Source: Terrilactibacillus tamarindi (GTDB taxonomy: Bacteria; Bacillota; Bacilli; Bacillales; Sporolactobacillaceae). Taken from it: a DNA stretch of 53,405 nucleotides. The stretch is taken from contig NZ_WNHB01000025.1 of the NCBI RefSeq assembly GCF_009718825.1, positions 1 to 53,405 of the forward strand, in the 5' to 3' direction. The position numbers and the translations under genes were made by a program. The notes beneath the pieces are model-generated. The model was not told where the DNA came from. It searched no databases and saw only the letters and a program-made list of their open reading frames with translations. This document shows positions 40,624 through 49,115 of this stretch, piece by piece; the stretch's first letter is position 1; the number at the start of each line of letters is the position of its first letter.

Positions 40624-40834
40624 GGGGTCTCACCCCTGCATGGTTCTCATGCAGCCGCATCCATTGCCTGCGACGCTTTTAACGCTCGGACTAGGCTATG
40701 CGGGAGTATCATTATCCCGATAAAGAAGTCATGGCAGCAATCCTGCCTTGGATTGTTTGTGGGGTCACTGACAGGAGTCGCTCGCTATTTTACTAGGTCT
40801 TGGCGTGTCAGTCCGCTGGCTTTTTCTTTATCGG
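40624..40834. other. Multi-hairpin structured segment, no gene
   Basis: The 380-bp gap between the DUF3173 and Orf8-like genes holds a chain of perfect short stems: GGGG/CCCC (40624-40636), TGCATG/CATGCA (40637-40653), CGGGA/TCCCG (40701-40719), then an 11-bp closing stem CCGATAAAGAA/TTCTTTATCGG (40717-40727 with 40824-40834). The closing stem encloses GGCAG/CTGCC (40733-40747) and ACTGACA/TGTCAGT (40767-40773 with 40806-40812). It is GC-richer than its flanks. I think similar sequence recurs in Tn916/Tn1549-like elements, but its function is not known to me. It could be a structured RNA, a leader or a DNA-processing site. 40835-41002 has nothing recognised. Confidence 0.6.
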
Positions 40835-41002
40835 AACGTATTCGATTGCTATATACGACGCCTGATTAGACGTTTTCTTTTTCAAAGAACGTAGGCCTTT
40901 GTCAGCCTATCAAAGCATACGAAGTAATCAATATGCTTTAATAGAATGACAAATTCTAAATTATCGCTTATAATAAATCTTGTTATTCGTGTTTATAGGA
41001 TA

Positions 41003-41230
41003 CTAGATTTCAAAGTCTAAGATCATTTGCAGTAGAGCAGTGGTCAGCTGTTCCTGCATCTCTTTGTCTACGAAGAAATAACCGTTGCTGTATTCGTCTG
41101 TGAGCGTTTTTGTAGCAAGTGTGACAATATAGCCCTCGTAATGTTTTAATATATATTGAATGGCTATGGCATCACCACTGTTTGCTGCTTCAATGATAGA
41201 AAAGGGGATCAATTTTTTCTTCTCTCTCAT
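41003..41230 (-). CDS. Tn916 Orf8-like HTH protein
   Basis: The 75-residue protein matches the helix-turn-helix protein of conjugative transposons (Tn916 Orf8): LIPFSIIEAANSGDAIAIQYILKHYEGYIVTLATKTLTDEYSNGYFFVDKEMQEQLTTALLQMILDFEI. The whole chain fits the known pattern, including the end LDFEI. In Tn916 the orf7/orf8 region drives transcription of transfer genes. The ATG overlaps the stop of the sigma-like gene (ATGA), as in Tn916. Confidence 0.88.
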   Translation of the reverse strand: MREKKKLIPFSIIEAANSGDAIAIQYILKHYEGYIVTLATKTLTDEYSNGYFFVDKEMQEQLTTALLQMILDFEI

Positions 41231-41694
41231 GGCTCGTCCTCCAATAGCGTTTTGATCATTTCTAATGCACTATGGCGGTTGCGATAGACTGTGCTTCGGT
41301 TTATACTTAATTCTTTAGCAATTTTTGCGTCTGACATTTCCAGAAAGTAGAACATCAGAATAATATCACGCTTGCGCTTTGACAAAGTATCCAGCGCTTC
41401 AGCAATTTGACAATCAGTAACTTGCACATCCATTGATAAGACTTTATAAAATCGACGGTCCAGACGGTAAGTATCAGAAGTGTGTAATTTATTTATATCG
41501 AAGTCTGAAACTTCCGAAAATAGACTTTCGTGCCTTCTTCGTCTACCAATAGAGCGACGGTAGTTACTTTTAGTACTTATCATCACCTTTCTTGCCATAT
41601 AATCAAATTGAAACTGTATGGTTGTCTGAAAATCATCTTGAATCTGATAATTAACCTTTTCAGGATGTATTTTGTTGAAAGAAGATGGCCTCAC
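41227..41694 (-). CDS. Tn916 Orf7-like sigma factor
   Basis: The 155-residue protein resembles Tn916 Orf7, a sigma-70-like regulator of transfer. The FQTTIQFQFDYMARKVM segment lies near residues 23-39. The C-terminal sigma-4 HTH is DCQIAEALDTLSKRKRDIILMFYFLEMSDAKIAKELSINRSTVYRNRHSALEMIKTLLE (about 93-150). The GTG at 41694 (VRPSSF) is used because AGGGGGTG lies 6 nt upstream and Orf7 starts at this point. Its usual targets, the transfer genes, are not visible in the window. Confidence 0.88.
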   Translation of the reverse strand: MRPSSFNKIHPEKVNYQIQDDFQTTIQFQFDYMARKVMISTKSNYRRSIGRRRRHESLFSEVSDFDINKLHTSDTYRLDRRFYKVLSMDVQVTDCQIAEALDTLSKRKRDIILMFYFLEMSDAKIAKELSINRSTVYRNRHSALEMIKTLLEDEP

Positions 41695-41819
41695 AAGTAT
41701 CACCCCCTTCCAAGTCAGCAAGAAAAAAGAAAAGTTTGATTCTTTTTCTCTTTCATACTGACTCTCACCAAAGGGAAGCTATTTGTTGCAGGAAACCCCC
41801 TATCTAAAGTATTGAAAAA

Positions 41820-41851
41820 AGCCCGAACGGATGTAATCATCCATACAGACT
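41820..41851 (-). terminator. Terminator of the A-T-TE/MFS/PPTase operon
   Basis: On the minus strand a stem of about 14 pairs (several G-U, one mismatch) is capped by ATTA inside GGATG/CATCC, and six T follow. It lies about 115 nt after the phosphopantetheinyl transferase stop. The rest of the 41695-41966 gap has no gene. Confidence 0.72.
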
Positions 41852-41966
41852 TTCGAGTGCATATACATAATCTTTATTATTCAGACAAGTTTTTAAAAGT
41901 AAAACAGTAACAGTGGGTATGCTAGTAATTTCATCAAATATAGTTTACCTGGTTCATTATTATAAT

Positions 41967-42683
41967 CTAAACCTCTGGATAATTCGTTGATGGGACAGCA
42001 CCGTCATAAAAAATTTGAGATTCAACCATCTGAATTTTTTCTGTTCTCCTTGTTTCAGCTACTGATAGGATATAATCATCATCTATCTCATACTGCTTAA
42101 ATTTCCAAATACAGTTTAAATCCTCTCCCTCTGATGTAGAGGATATTTTAGGATACCGATTCTGATTAAATTCTACAGAGAAAGAGGATAAGTCTCTGCT
42201 TAAACCTTCCCCAATAGCTTTTAGAAAGCATTCCTTCATCGTCCAGATCTTAAAAAATCGTTTTTTCCGTTCCAAACTATTCTTTGAGAACTTAAGAAAT
42301 CCGCATTCTTTCTGCGTGAAAAATTGCTGAGCCACATCCGACTCAATTTCTTGAATCTTTTCAATATCTATCCCAACAGGTTCATTATCTACCACACAAA
42401 CTACCCAGCTACCAGAGTGTGAAAGATTAAAATGAATATTATCGGGGGTCATTAGTTGCGGTTTTCCATTTATTCCAGTACAAAATTTAATTTCTTGTTT
42501 AGAATAACCGCTAAATTGATTAACCGCATATCGTACTAAAAGTTCAGCAAAGACACTACTAATTTTGTCTTCTTGTTTTCTGTATTTTTTTATCCTAAAG
42601 AGTCGTTCTTTGCTAATCCTTGGCAATAACTTTTTGTATCGCAAAACCTCAATATTGAAATCAAGCTTTATCGCCCAAATCAT
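41967..42683 (-). CDS. Sfp-type 4'-phosphopantetheinyl transferase
   Basis: The enzyme moves phosphopantetheine from CoA to a carrier-protein serine. The 238-residue protein has the Sfp form: NGKPQL and FNLSHSGSWVVCVVDNEPVGIDIEKI (GIDIE at residues 104-108, Mg and CoA site), then FFKIWTMKECFLKAIGEGL (about 143-161, the WxxKE..KxxG box). Its ATG overlaps the exporter stop (ATGA), so it belongs to the same operon as the carrier-containing A-T-TE enzyme, its obvious substrate. No key residue is missing. Confidence 0.92.
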   Translation of the reverse strand: MIWAIKLDFNIEVLRYKKLLPRISKERLFRIKKYRKQEDKISSVFAELLVRYAVNQFSGYSKQEIKFCTGINGKPQLMTPDNIHFNLSHSGSWVVCVVDNEPVGIDIEKIQEIESDVAQQFFTQKECGFLKFSKNSLERKKRFFKIWTMKECFLKAIGEGLSRDLSSFSVEFNQNRYPKISSTSEGEDLNCIWKFKQYEIDDDYILSVAETRRTEKIQMVESQIFYDGAVPSTNYPEV

Positions 42684-44050
42684 TTTACAAGAGTTGAGCG
42701 GAGACCGACTGAGGAAAGAATGCCGAGCAGAGAAATTACGCCTGCTCCAGTCATTGCTGCGCTAAAGCCATTCGTAAATGCAGTTGTCGTCACAACATCT
42801 CCAAAAGCATAGAAAATGATGACAGAAACCGTGATTCCTACTGCACCACCAAGGAGCCGAAACATGTTATAAATCCCTGACGCTTTAGCAATCTCGGCTC
42901 TGCCGACAGATCCAAGTGCTGCTTTCTGCAATGCGGGCCCTGCCATTGAAATTCCAGCACCCGCAAGGATAAGCGGAATAACCATTAGCCAATATGGGTT
43001 ACCTGATACCGAAGTCAGCACAATCCATAAATAGCCTATTCCTTGAAGAAGCAGACCAGTGATCGCTACCAGGCGTTCACCAAATTTATCGACCGCTTTT
43101 CCAGCTATTGGCGCGACAATGACCAATGTCCCTGTCCAAGGCAAAAGTTGAAGTCCGGCTATCAATGCGTTTGATTTATCTGCAACCTGTAAATATTGGG
43201 GTAAAAAGAACACTACGCCATACATGGAGGCGTAAAGCAGAAAAGTAGAGATGACTCCACCACTGAAAGTCCATGATTTAAAAAAGGAAAGTGGGATCAT
43301 TGGTTTTTTTTCATACCTCTGTCTCAAAACAAAAATGATTCCCAAAACGATGCTGAGCACGCCAACAATTAGTGTTGAAGTCTGAACCATTTTAGAAGTA
43401 CTTTCTGATAACGCCCAGATAATTCCCGCCGAAGAAAGGACAATGAGTATAGAATCAATGATGTTTAAATGATTGCCCTCTAGCTGAGTTTCTGGTAATT
43501 TACGTTGCGACAGATAAATACCAACAAGACCTATGGGAACATTGATCCAGAAAATCCATTGCCAGGCAAGCAGAGCAACAATCAGGCCACCCAGTGCAGG
43601 CCCTACAATGAGAGCAAGTCCGCCTATCCCACTCCAAATACCCAGAGCCTTTCCGCGTTCGGAAGGAGGAATGGATGCCGTTAATATGGCCATCGACATA
43701 GGGGTCATTACAGAGGCACCGATTCCCTCTATGACCCGGGAAGCGATCAAAAGATCGATATTACTTGATAATGCACAAAAGACTGAACCCAAAACAAAGA
43801 TAAAGAGACCGATATTATACAGCCTTCTGTGTCCGATGCGATCTCCAATCGAAACACCAATCAATAAAACAGCTGCAATTGTAATGTTATAGGCATTGAG
43901 CGCCCATTGTAGCTCGCCAACCGAAATTCCAAAGTCATTTCGAATCGCTGTTGACGCGGTTGTTACAATCATCGAATCCATCATCGCCATGAAGAAGCCA
44001 AGCGATGTGAGCACGAGTACCCAAGTTGGATTTGTTTGTTTATTTACCAT
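42680..44050 (-). CDS. MFS exporter, DHA2 (EmrB/QacA, 14-TM) family
   Basis: The 456-residue drug/proton antiporter begins with WVLVLTSLGFFMAMMDSMIVTTASTAI (motif D1, residues 10-36). Motif A is GDRIGHRRLYNIGL (about 68-81), and motif C is GIWSGIGGLALIVGPALGGLI (about 135-155). Fourteen hydrophobic segments are expected. The substrate is unknown; context suggests export of the A-T-TE product. The ATG at 44050 is used because GACAGGAGGG is well spaced; the longer form would add 13 residues that overlap the hydrolase gene. It overlaps the hydrolase stop by 11 bp. Confidence 0.9.
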   Translation of the reverse strand: MVNKQTNPTWVLVLTSLGFFMAMMDSMIVTTASTAIRNDFGISVGELQWALNAYNITIAAVLLIGVSIGDRIGHRRLYNIGLFIFVLGSVFCALSSNIDLLIASRVIEGIGASVMTPMSMAILTASIPPSERGKALGIWSGIGGLALIVGPALGGLIVALLAWQWIFWINVPIGLVGIYLSQRKLPETQLEGNHLNIIDSILIVLSSAGIIWALSESTSKMVQTSTLIVGVLSIVLGIIFVLRQRYEKKPMIPLSFFKSWTFSGGVISTFLLYASMYGVVFFLPQYLQVADKSNALIAGLQLLPWTGTLVIVAPIAGKAVDKFGERLVAITGLLLQGIGYLWIVLTSVSGNPYWLMVIPLILAGAGISMAGPALQKAALGSVGRAEIAKASGIYNMFRLLGGAVGITVSVIIFYAFGDVVTTTAFTNGFSAAMTGAGVISLLGILSSVGLRSTLVK

Positions 44051-44882
44051 TGGATACCGCCCTCCTGTCAACTCCACTGAGATGCTCAATAATTTTCTGC
44101 AGAAATATCTCTGGAGACGTTACTGGGACAACATGCATTGCGCCTGGAATGATCTGTATTATTGAATTGGGAATTATTTTTGCAGCTTCCTTTGCGACAA
44201 GCCTATACGCAGGACGAGCATACTCACCATAACTTATAGTAACAGGGCACAAGATTCTTTTTAAGTCCTCCGAAGAAGCTGGTAAATTTGGGGCACTCCG
44301 TTCAGTAAACATCAACGGAACTGTGCTTGCATTATCAAAGAATCTCTGTTTTAGTTCCTCATCGAAATCTTCAAATACTCCTTCCCGATTGCAGGCTCCA
44401 TTAACAATATATTTAACAGCTTCTTTTGTATTCCCAGCTTTTACTGCTCCTATAGCGGGGCCAGCCATTTCTACACGATCACGCTGGATTTGCTGCAATA
44501 TTTTTTTATCTAAAACAAAAGATGAAATGCCAGGTTCATAAGCAAACACGGATTTAACCAGATCCGGCCTTCTTGCAGCAACCAGCAAAACAAGTGACGC
44601 TCCATATGACCATCCAACGAGGTGAACAGGCGGAGTACAAACTTTTTCTAAGAAATCAACAATATCTTCTATATGATTATCAACACTAAAATTACTTTCT
44701 CTGAACTCCAGCGAGTCTTCCCAAAAACCCTCGAGCGTAGGAAAAAAAAGATGACCCGAATCGTACCAATGCTCTCTTACCTGTGACCAAATCCGTCGAT
44801 CGGAAATATAGCCATGAACAAACACGATCTCTTCGCCCTGCCCGACCTCGTCATAGCATAGGGCACGATTGTTACTCATCAT
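44040..44882 (-). CDS. Alpha/beta hydrolase
   Basis: The 280-residue protein has the fold's marks: GEEIVFVHGYISDRRIW (oxyanion-hole HG, about residues 16-32), VHLVGWSYGASLVLL (nucleophile Ser in GWSYG, about 93-97), and a late His in IIPGAMHVVPVTSPE (about 251). Family members hydrolyse esters or thioesters or act as editing or tailoring enzymes in biosynthetic clusters. The ATG-ATG start overlaps the stop of the synthetase gene, so it is co-translated. The specific reaction cannot be told. Confidence 0.85.
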   Translation of the reverse strand: MMSNNRALCYDEVGQGEEIVFVHGYISDRRIWSQVREHWYDSGHLFFPTLEGFWEDSLEFRESNFSVDNHIEDIVDFLEKVCTPPVHLVGWSYGASLVLLVAARRPDLVKSVFAYEPGISSFVLDKKILQQIQRDRVEMAGPAIGAVKAGNTKEAVKYIVNGACNREGVFEDFDEELKQRFFDNASTVPLMFTERSAPNLPASSEDLKRILCPVTISYGEYARPAYRLVAKEAAKIIPNSIIQIIPGAMHVVPVTSPEIFLQKIIEHLSGVDRRAVSNGK

Positions 44883-46924
44883 TTCTCAGCTCCTTGTTTG
44901 CTAACCATTTTCGATAACTCGGATCGAAATATCTCCTGAAATTTATCAACAAATTCAGGATTGAGGATTGTATGGTGCTCTCCTGGAACTTCTATGTACC
45001 GCACAGGGGAGCGAGAATATTTATCCCACTTCTTTAACATTGTTTCAAAGTAATCCGCTTTACTTCCCCATATCGGTTGAGCATAAAAGACGGTAATGTC
45101 ATTTACGCTTCCCTTAGGTTTGTAAGAACCTCCAATTTGAGAAAGACCATAAGCCAGATCGTTCCAGTGTTTAAATGTCGTCAAATCTTGTCCAAGCTCT
45201 CGAATTCTCGAGGTCGGTGCCAATGAAAAAAGATAGTCTACTGGATTTATATCCTCAGATTCTCTTAGATAATTACCAAGAGTATCAAGTTGACTTTTAT
45301 CAATAAAGCCGAGAAAGAAAGACAACATAAGAGCACTTTCTACCCTATCAACCTTACCTCGTGGATGTTCAATTACTGGCGGAGCATCAATTACTAAAAC
45401 ATGTACCTTCTCTCCCATCGCTTCCAAAGTTTGTGCAACTGGTAGTGAAACTGGACCACCATAGGAATATCCTGCAATGTAGTACGGTCCATGTGGTTGA
45501 TATTGCTTAATAGCAGCAGCATAGGTCGATACAAGTTCATCAAAAGATTCAAAAAATTTCTCGTTTGGATTGAATCCACGTGCTCTTAAAGCATAAATAG
45601 GTCTTTCATCCATGAAAAAATTAGCCAGATTTACAAAAACCAGAACCTCTCCGACTCCTGGGTGAATCATAAAAATGGGTGCTCCAACTCCTTTTTTCTG
45701 AAGCGGCACGATTGGATTGTATTCTTTATTATTAGCTGTTTTAGAAGAAGCAAGATGAGCTATGCCTCTAGGTGTAGGGTCTCGAAGCAAGTCTACTAAA
45801 GAAAAATTCCGTTTGGTGTCAAATTGTCCTTTAAGACTAGTAAGTAAACGTAATATCTCTAGCGATGTACCACCTAGTGAAAAGAAATTACTAGTCGCAC
45901 CTATTTCTCCTGTTGAAATCCCTGTTATCTTAGAAAATAAATTGATTATTTTCTCTTCGTATCCATTCTCAGCAGGCACAATTGGTGGAGTATATTCTTT
46001 TTCTAAACTAGCAAAATCTGCTATTAAGCTATCAAACTCTCCTGATTCGTATTTCTTTCGCAGCTTAGAACGCTGAATTTTACCAAGACTTGTCTTAATA
46101 AGTATATCTTTGGATACAGGAAGCACTAAAAGAGGACGGAATCCCCAGCGTAATATTGTGATATTTCTAATCGCAATGTTAATATTCCTAAGTTGTTGAG
46201 GTGTATTATAATCACTCAGTGGAGTATAGAAAACAACAAGTGACTCGGTATCCGATCCAACTGGCCGCGTTGAGAATGCAGCAATAAAAGAAGGCGCTAT
46301 ACCTTCAAGACTTCCAATTACTGTTTCCAGTTCGTAAAGAAAGTAATTGTTACCATTAACAATAATGCTATCTTTACTTCTCCCTACTAAGCGTAAAGAT
46401 CCTGAGTCAGGCTCAATAATGCCAAGATCTCCTGTTTTAAACCATCCATCTTCAGTAAATGCTTCCTTTGTAGCTTTTTCATTGGAATAATATTTATTGA
46501 AGATCATAGCACCGTGCAGCTGAAGTTCCCCTTCTTGGCCTGGGTTCATGACCTCCCCGTTTTCCCCAAGAATTCGAATTTTCAAACCAGGAATAGGTTT
46601 CCCGAGAGTTGCGAACTCACTCTTGCCGATTTCATTCTCAAAATTAGTTGAATAGATTGATCCAGCACAGGTTTCAGTCATACCAAATGCTGGCCAAATG
46701 ACTGAACGTTTCATACCTAGATCTGCAAATGCATTTAAGAAGCGGTCTCCCGTTTCACATACGTTAGCCTCACCTCCAGAAATAATACGTTTGAGGCAAG
46801 AAAAATCCATTTGCTGAATTTTTTCTGGCAAACCATTTGTACCATCTATCAGTGAAGTGATTTGTCCCAGTAGGAAGTTAGGTGTAAATGTATGTGAAAC
46901 TCGATATTTGCTAATTATTTTCAA
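44879..46924 (-). CDS. A-T-TE synthetase, C-terminal part (adenylation end, carrier, thioesterase)
   Basis: This 681-residue frame continues the adenylation domain begun by the next gene. VSHTFTPNFLLGQI (9-22) and ISGGEANVC (48-56) are adenylation segments, followed by TGDLG (164-168), the GRSKD hinge (181-185) and the SLGKIQR Lys (282). The carrier domain follows (FFSLGGTSLE, phosphopantetheine Ser354) and then a thioesterase (GYSYGG with Ser487, DAPP Asp513, EHHTI His near 655). The A-T-TE order and the wording of the A domain resemble furanone/quinone synthetases such as ralfuranone and atromentin synthetases; a fatty-acyl-AMP-ligase type is an alternative. The apparent TTG start lies inside the adenylation domain, so it is not a natural N-terminus. 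Confidence 0.85.
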   Translation of the reverse strand: MKIISKYRVSHTFTPNFLLGQITSLIDGTNGLPEKIQQMDFSCLKRIISGGEANVCETGDRFLNAFADLGMKRSVIWPAFGMTETCAGSIYSTNFENEIGKSEFATLGKPIPGLKIRILGENGEVMNPGQEGELQLHGAMIFNKYYSNEKATKEAFTEDGWFKTGDLGIIEPDSGSLRLVGRSKDSIIVNGNNYFLYELETVIGSLEGIAPSFIAAFSTRPVGSDTESLVVFYTPLSDYNTPQQLRNINIAIRNITILRWGFRPLLVLPVSKDILIKTSLGKIQRSKLRKKYESGEFDSLIADFASLEKEYTPPIVPAENGYEEKIINLFSKITGISTGEIGATSNFFSLGGTSLEILRLLTSLKGQFDTKRNFSLVDLLRDPTPRGIAHLASSKTANNKEYNPIVPLQKKGVGAPIFMIHPGVGEVLVFVNLANFFMDERPIYALRARGFNPNEKFFESFDELVSTYAAAIKQYQPHGPYYIAGYSYGGPVSLPVAQTLEAMGEKVHVLVIDAPPVIEHPRGKVDRVESALMLSFFLGFIDKSQLDTLGNYLRESEDINPVDYLFSLAPTSRIRELGQDLTTFKHWNDLAYGLSQIGGSYKPKGSVNDITVFYAQPIWGSKADYFETMLKKWDKYSRSPVRYIEVPGEHHTILNPEFVDKFQEIFRSELSKMVSKQGAEK

Positions 46925-47682
46925 AAAAAGAGTGGATCTGAAACAATATCAACCGCTGGAACTTGAATCTGCGTTGAGCCCGTGAACAATGGCAAGAAGT
47001 GGCACTCTGTTAATGCCGCAACATGATCAAAAGCAATCCAATTCATGGTAATATCGGTATCCTCTATTCCTGTAGCAAGTCGCTTTCCTTCTAATGAATT
47101 AAGGATATTTTCATGAGTCAGAGTAATTGCTTTCGGAGCACCTGTTGAACCAGAGCTCAGCATTAAAAAGGCAATATCCGGAACATTATCGCTATCGACT
47201 TTTGCAGGTGCAGATACAGGGTTATGTAAATCTTCTACCTTTAGGATTTTGTTATCTACATCAAATAATTTAAGGTTACGCGATGAAATGATAAAAGTGG
47301 GATTATTAAGCAATTTTGATATATGGTTTAGATTGCCTCTCCATACTTCCATATCTGCAACTCGTGGAATTATTGGGCAAGGTATTATTCCTCCCAAAAC
47401 ACAGGCCCAAATTAAAGGAATGAAATCAGAGTGTTCCTCTAGAGCTAAGACGACAATATCTCCAGTTTTAATTCCGCTTTGATGCAAATTGTTAAGTATC
47501 AACCTAGATTCGTTATAGGTATCAAGATAAGTGGTGATTTTTTCCCCTCTAGAATCTACATAAATAATTGATTTGTCTGGAAAATTCTCAACAGAGTAAG
47601 AAATCATTTCGGAAAGATTTGCTGGATACCGATGAAAGCCCTCTTGTATTCCACGTTTAGCGGTAATATTATCGCTTATCAT
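46921..47682 (-). CDS. A-T-TE synthetase, N-terminal adenylation part (frameshifted from next gene)
   Basis: The 253-residue frame is the front of the same enzyme: DIVVLALEEHSDFIPLIWACVLGGIIPCPIIP (about 75-106), the ATP-binding LMLSSGSTGAPKAI (about 173-186) and MNWIAFDHVAALTECHF. It ends DPLFF-stop at a run of seven T. With eight T the frame would read DPLFFLKIISKYR and run on into the 681-residue part. So this is a one-base deletion, a sequencing error or a -1 slippage site. MISDN (47682) is chosen; an ATG 12 bp upstream abuts AAAGGAG. It is the first gene of the operon. Confidence 0.83.
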   Translation of the reverse strand: MISDNITAKRGIQEGFHRYPANLSEMISYSVENFPDKSIIYVDSRGEKITTYLDTYNESRLILNNLHQSGIKTGDIVVLALEEHSDFIPLIWACVLGGIIPCPIIPRVADMEVWRGNLNHISKLLNNPTFIISSRNLKLFDVDNKILKVEDLHNPVSAPAKVDSDNVPDIAFLMLSSGSTGAPKAITLTHENILNSLEGKRLATGIEDTDITMNWIAFDHVAALTECHFLPLFTGSTQIQVPAVDIVSDPLFF

Positions 47683-47704
47683 AATTATCCCCATCTCCTT
47701 TATC

Positions 47705-47804
47705 AGTTCAAAAGTACAAATTGTTTTAAACTATAATATATTATACCGCTAATGCATTAATGGTTCAATAGTACAAATACATTTGAACTTTAATGTAGTA
47801 TACC
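47705..47804. repeat. 43-bp direct repeat pair around the A-T-TE promoter
   Basis: Copies at 47705-47747 and 47762-47804 match at 34 of 43 positions with a 57-bp period; the best part is GTTCAA.AGTACAAAT on the plus strand. One copy covers the -10 and start region, the other the -35 and upstream DNA. They look like paired operator sites for an unidentified regulator. Confidence 0.7.
47740..47768 (-). promoter_or_regulatory. Sigma-A promoter of the A-T-TE operon
   Basis: TTGAAC and TATAAT are exactly 17 bp apart on the minus strand, about 60 bp upstream of the first start codon. The -10 is perfect. It is embedded in the direct repeats. Confidence 0.85.
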
Positions 47805-47882
47805 ACCTATATATTTACTTTTCAAGAACGTTATCTAGTTTAATATTTCTCAAATCAACTTTCACAGTTCAAAAATAAGGAC

Positions 47883-48795
47883 GTGACCCTGGAATGGTCA
47901 GACGGAACCACGTTTCTCCCCGTTAACTTTTCCCTGCTCAGTTTAGAAAAAACAGTGATAAATAGGATTCATGCTGGTATCGACAAGAAGTGTTCCGGAT
48001 ACAAACGTCGGATCAAAGCCTTGCAGATAGCTCCAGATCAAATTCCTGCCATGGTGGAACGGATGTCAAGGGGGTTCATGCCCCCTATGTCCTGATGGAC
48101 AGTTGGTTCACACAGCAGCTGCTGGTCAAAGCGCTGACCGGTCAGGGACTAGATGTCATTAGCATAGTGAAAGCGACAAATCAGCGTTATCAGGTTGACC
48201 GAAACAGTTTGGATTAAAACCTCTGTTCCGGCTCGCTGAACCAGTCACCAGTCAAAAAGGCATTCTGTGTTCAATCCGCACCACCCTGCCAATTGGATTC
48301 CGTCCAAAGTGGTTTTCGCACAAAACCGTTACCAGCAGGACCGCTGGATTGTCATTTTTAGTACCGACTGCACGATGACGGAATATAAATTATCCGAATC
48401 TAAAGAAGAGACGGGACATTGAGTTCTTCTTTAAAACGACCAATTTTTTCTAAAACTACAAAAATAATTTTAGGGACGGTCGTATGACCCCATGATCAGC
48501 CATACAGCAATCGTATTTACTCGGTTCATTCTTTTCTGGACTGGCGAAACCGCTGCAGTTCGGACGAACGGACACTAGGCGGCATGTTCTAAGAACCTTG
48601 CGACGAAATAAGGACCCTGGATTGGGGCGTTGCCCTGACCCATCTACTTGACCTTTTCCATTTAGATTTAGCCGAAACCAAAAATACAATCAAGAAGTGT
48701 ATCGTCTGTCAACTCCAGCAATAGATTGACAGACTACCCAACTATATCAGGGTTTACCTACCAGGATTAAGCTGCGAAAGTTGCGTTCTCAATAA
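47883..48795 (+). pseudogene. Decayed IS4-family transposase gene (5' truncated)
   Basis: Translating pieces in shifting frames gives the middle and end of an IS4-type DDE transposase: TLEWSDGTTFLPVNFSLLS, then IDKKCSGYKRRIKALQIAPDQIP, YVLMDSWFTQQLLVKALTGQGLDVISIVKATNQRYQV, KGILCSIRTT, and the end LPNYIRVYLPGLSCES. At least four frameshifts and internal stops are needed, and the N-terminal third is missing. No terminal inverted repeats were found. It is inactive. Confidence 0.8.
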
Positions 48796-48800
48796 ACAAA

Positions 48801-48833
48801 AAATTTCTAAATTCAAAGAGAATCTAGAAATTT
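48801..48833 (-). terminator. Terminator of the ArsR-family gene
   Basis: AAATTTCTA and TAGAAATTT arms with a 15-nt loop continue into TTTTTG on the minus strand. One arm overlaps the last codons of the gene. Confidence 0.75.
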
Positions 48834-49109
48834 TGTCACATATTTATCAAAGATATCATAATTAAGAGAAACATATTTCTCTCTGGACTGCTTTCGTGTA
48901 AGAATTAATCCTGCTTCTCGAAGAATTTTAAAATGATAAGAACCTGCAGATTTACTCATTTTAACTATCTCTCCGATTTCACCACAACTTACCCCTCGAT
49001 TTACCTTTTTTAAATATCGAATAATCTCCAATCTGATTGGATCCGATAGAGCCTTAAAAACTTTTACTCTTAATTCATCTTCTTGTTTTTCTGTTAGTTT
49101 AATAATCAT
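48813..49109 (-). CDS. ArsR-family winged-helix regulator
   Basis: The 98-residue protein has the ArsR fold: VFKALSDPIRLEIIRYLKKVNRGVSCGEIGEIVKMSKSAGSYHFKILREAGLILTRKQSREKYVSLN (residues 17-83), with the recognition helix near 52-65. The CxC metal motif of classic ArsR/SmtB sensors is absent; only one Cys (position 42) lies in the HTH. The ligand is therefore unknown and may not be a metal. There is no Shine-Dalgarno site, and its promoter is so close that the mRNA is probably leaderless. Its target is unknown; the divergent and adjacent genes on the island are candidates. Confidence 0.88.
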   Translation of the reverse strand: MIIKLTEKQEDELRVKVFKALSDPIRLEIIRYLKKVNRGVSCGEIGEIVKMSKSAGSYHFKILREAGLILTRKQSREKYVSLNYDIFDKYVTKFLDSL

Positions 49110-49115
49110 AATACT

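Noticed and set aside
40609-40869. 86-residue plus-strand ORF
   Set aside because: It lies in the hairpin-rich segment, has no ribosome site and resembles no protein I know; the structure explains the sequence better.
48456-48689. Minus-strand ORF inside the IS4-like remnant
   Set aside because: The plus strand carries recognisable transposase pieces through this region; the minus ORF is a shadow.
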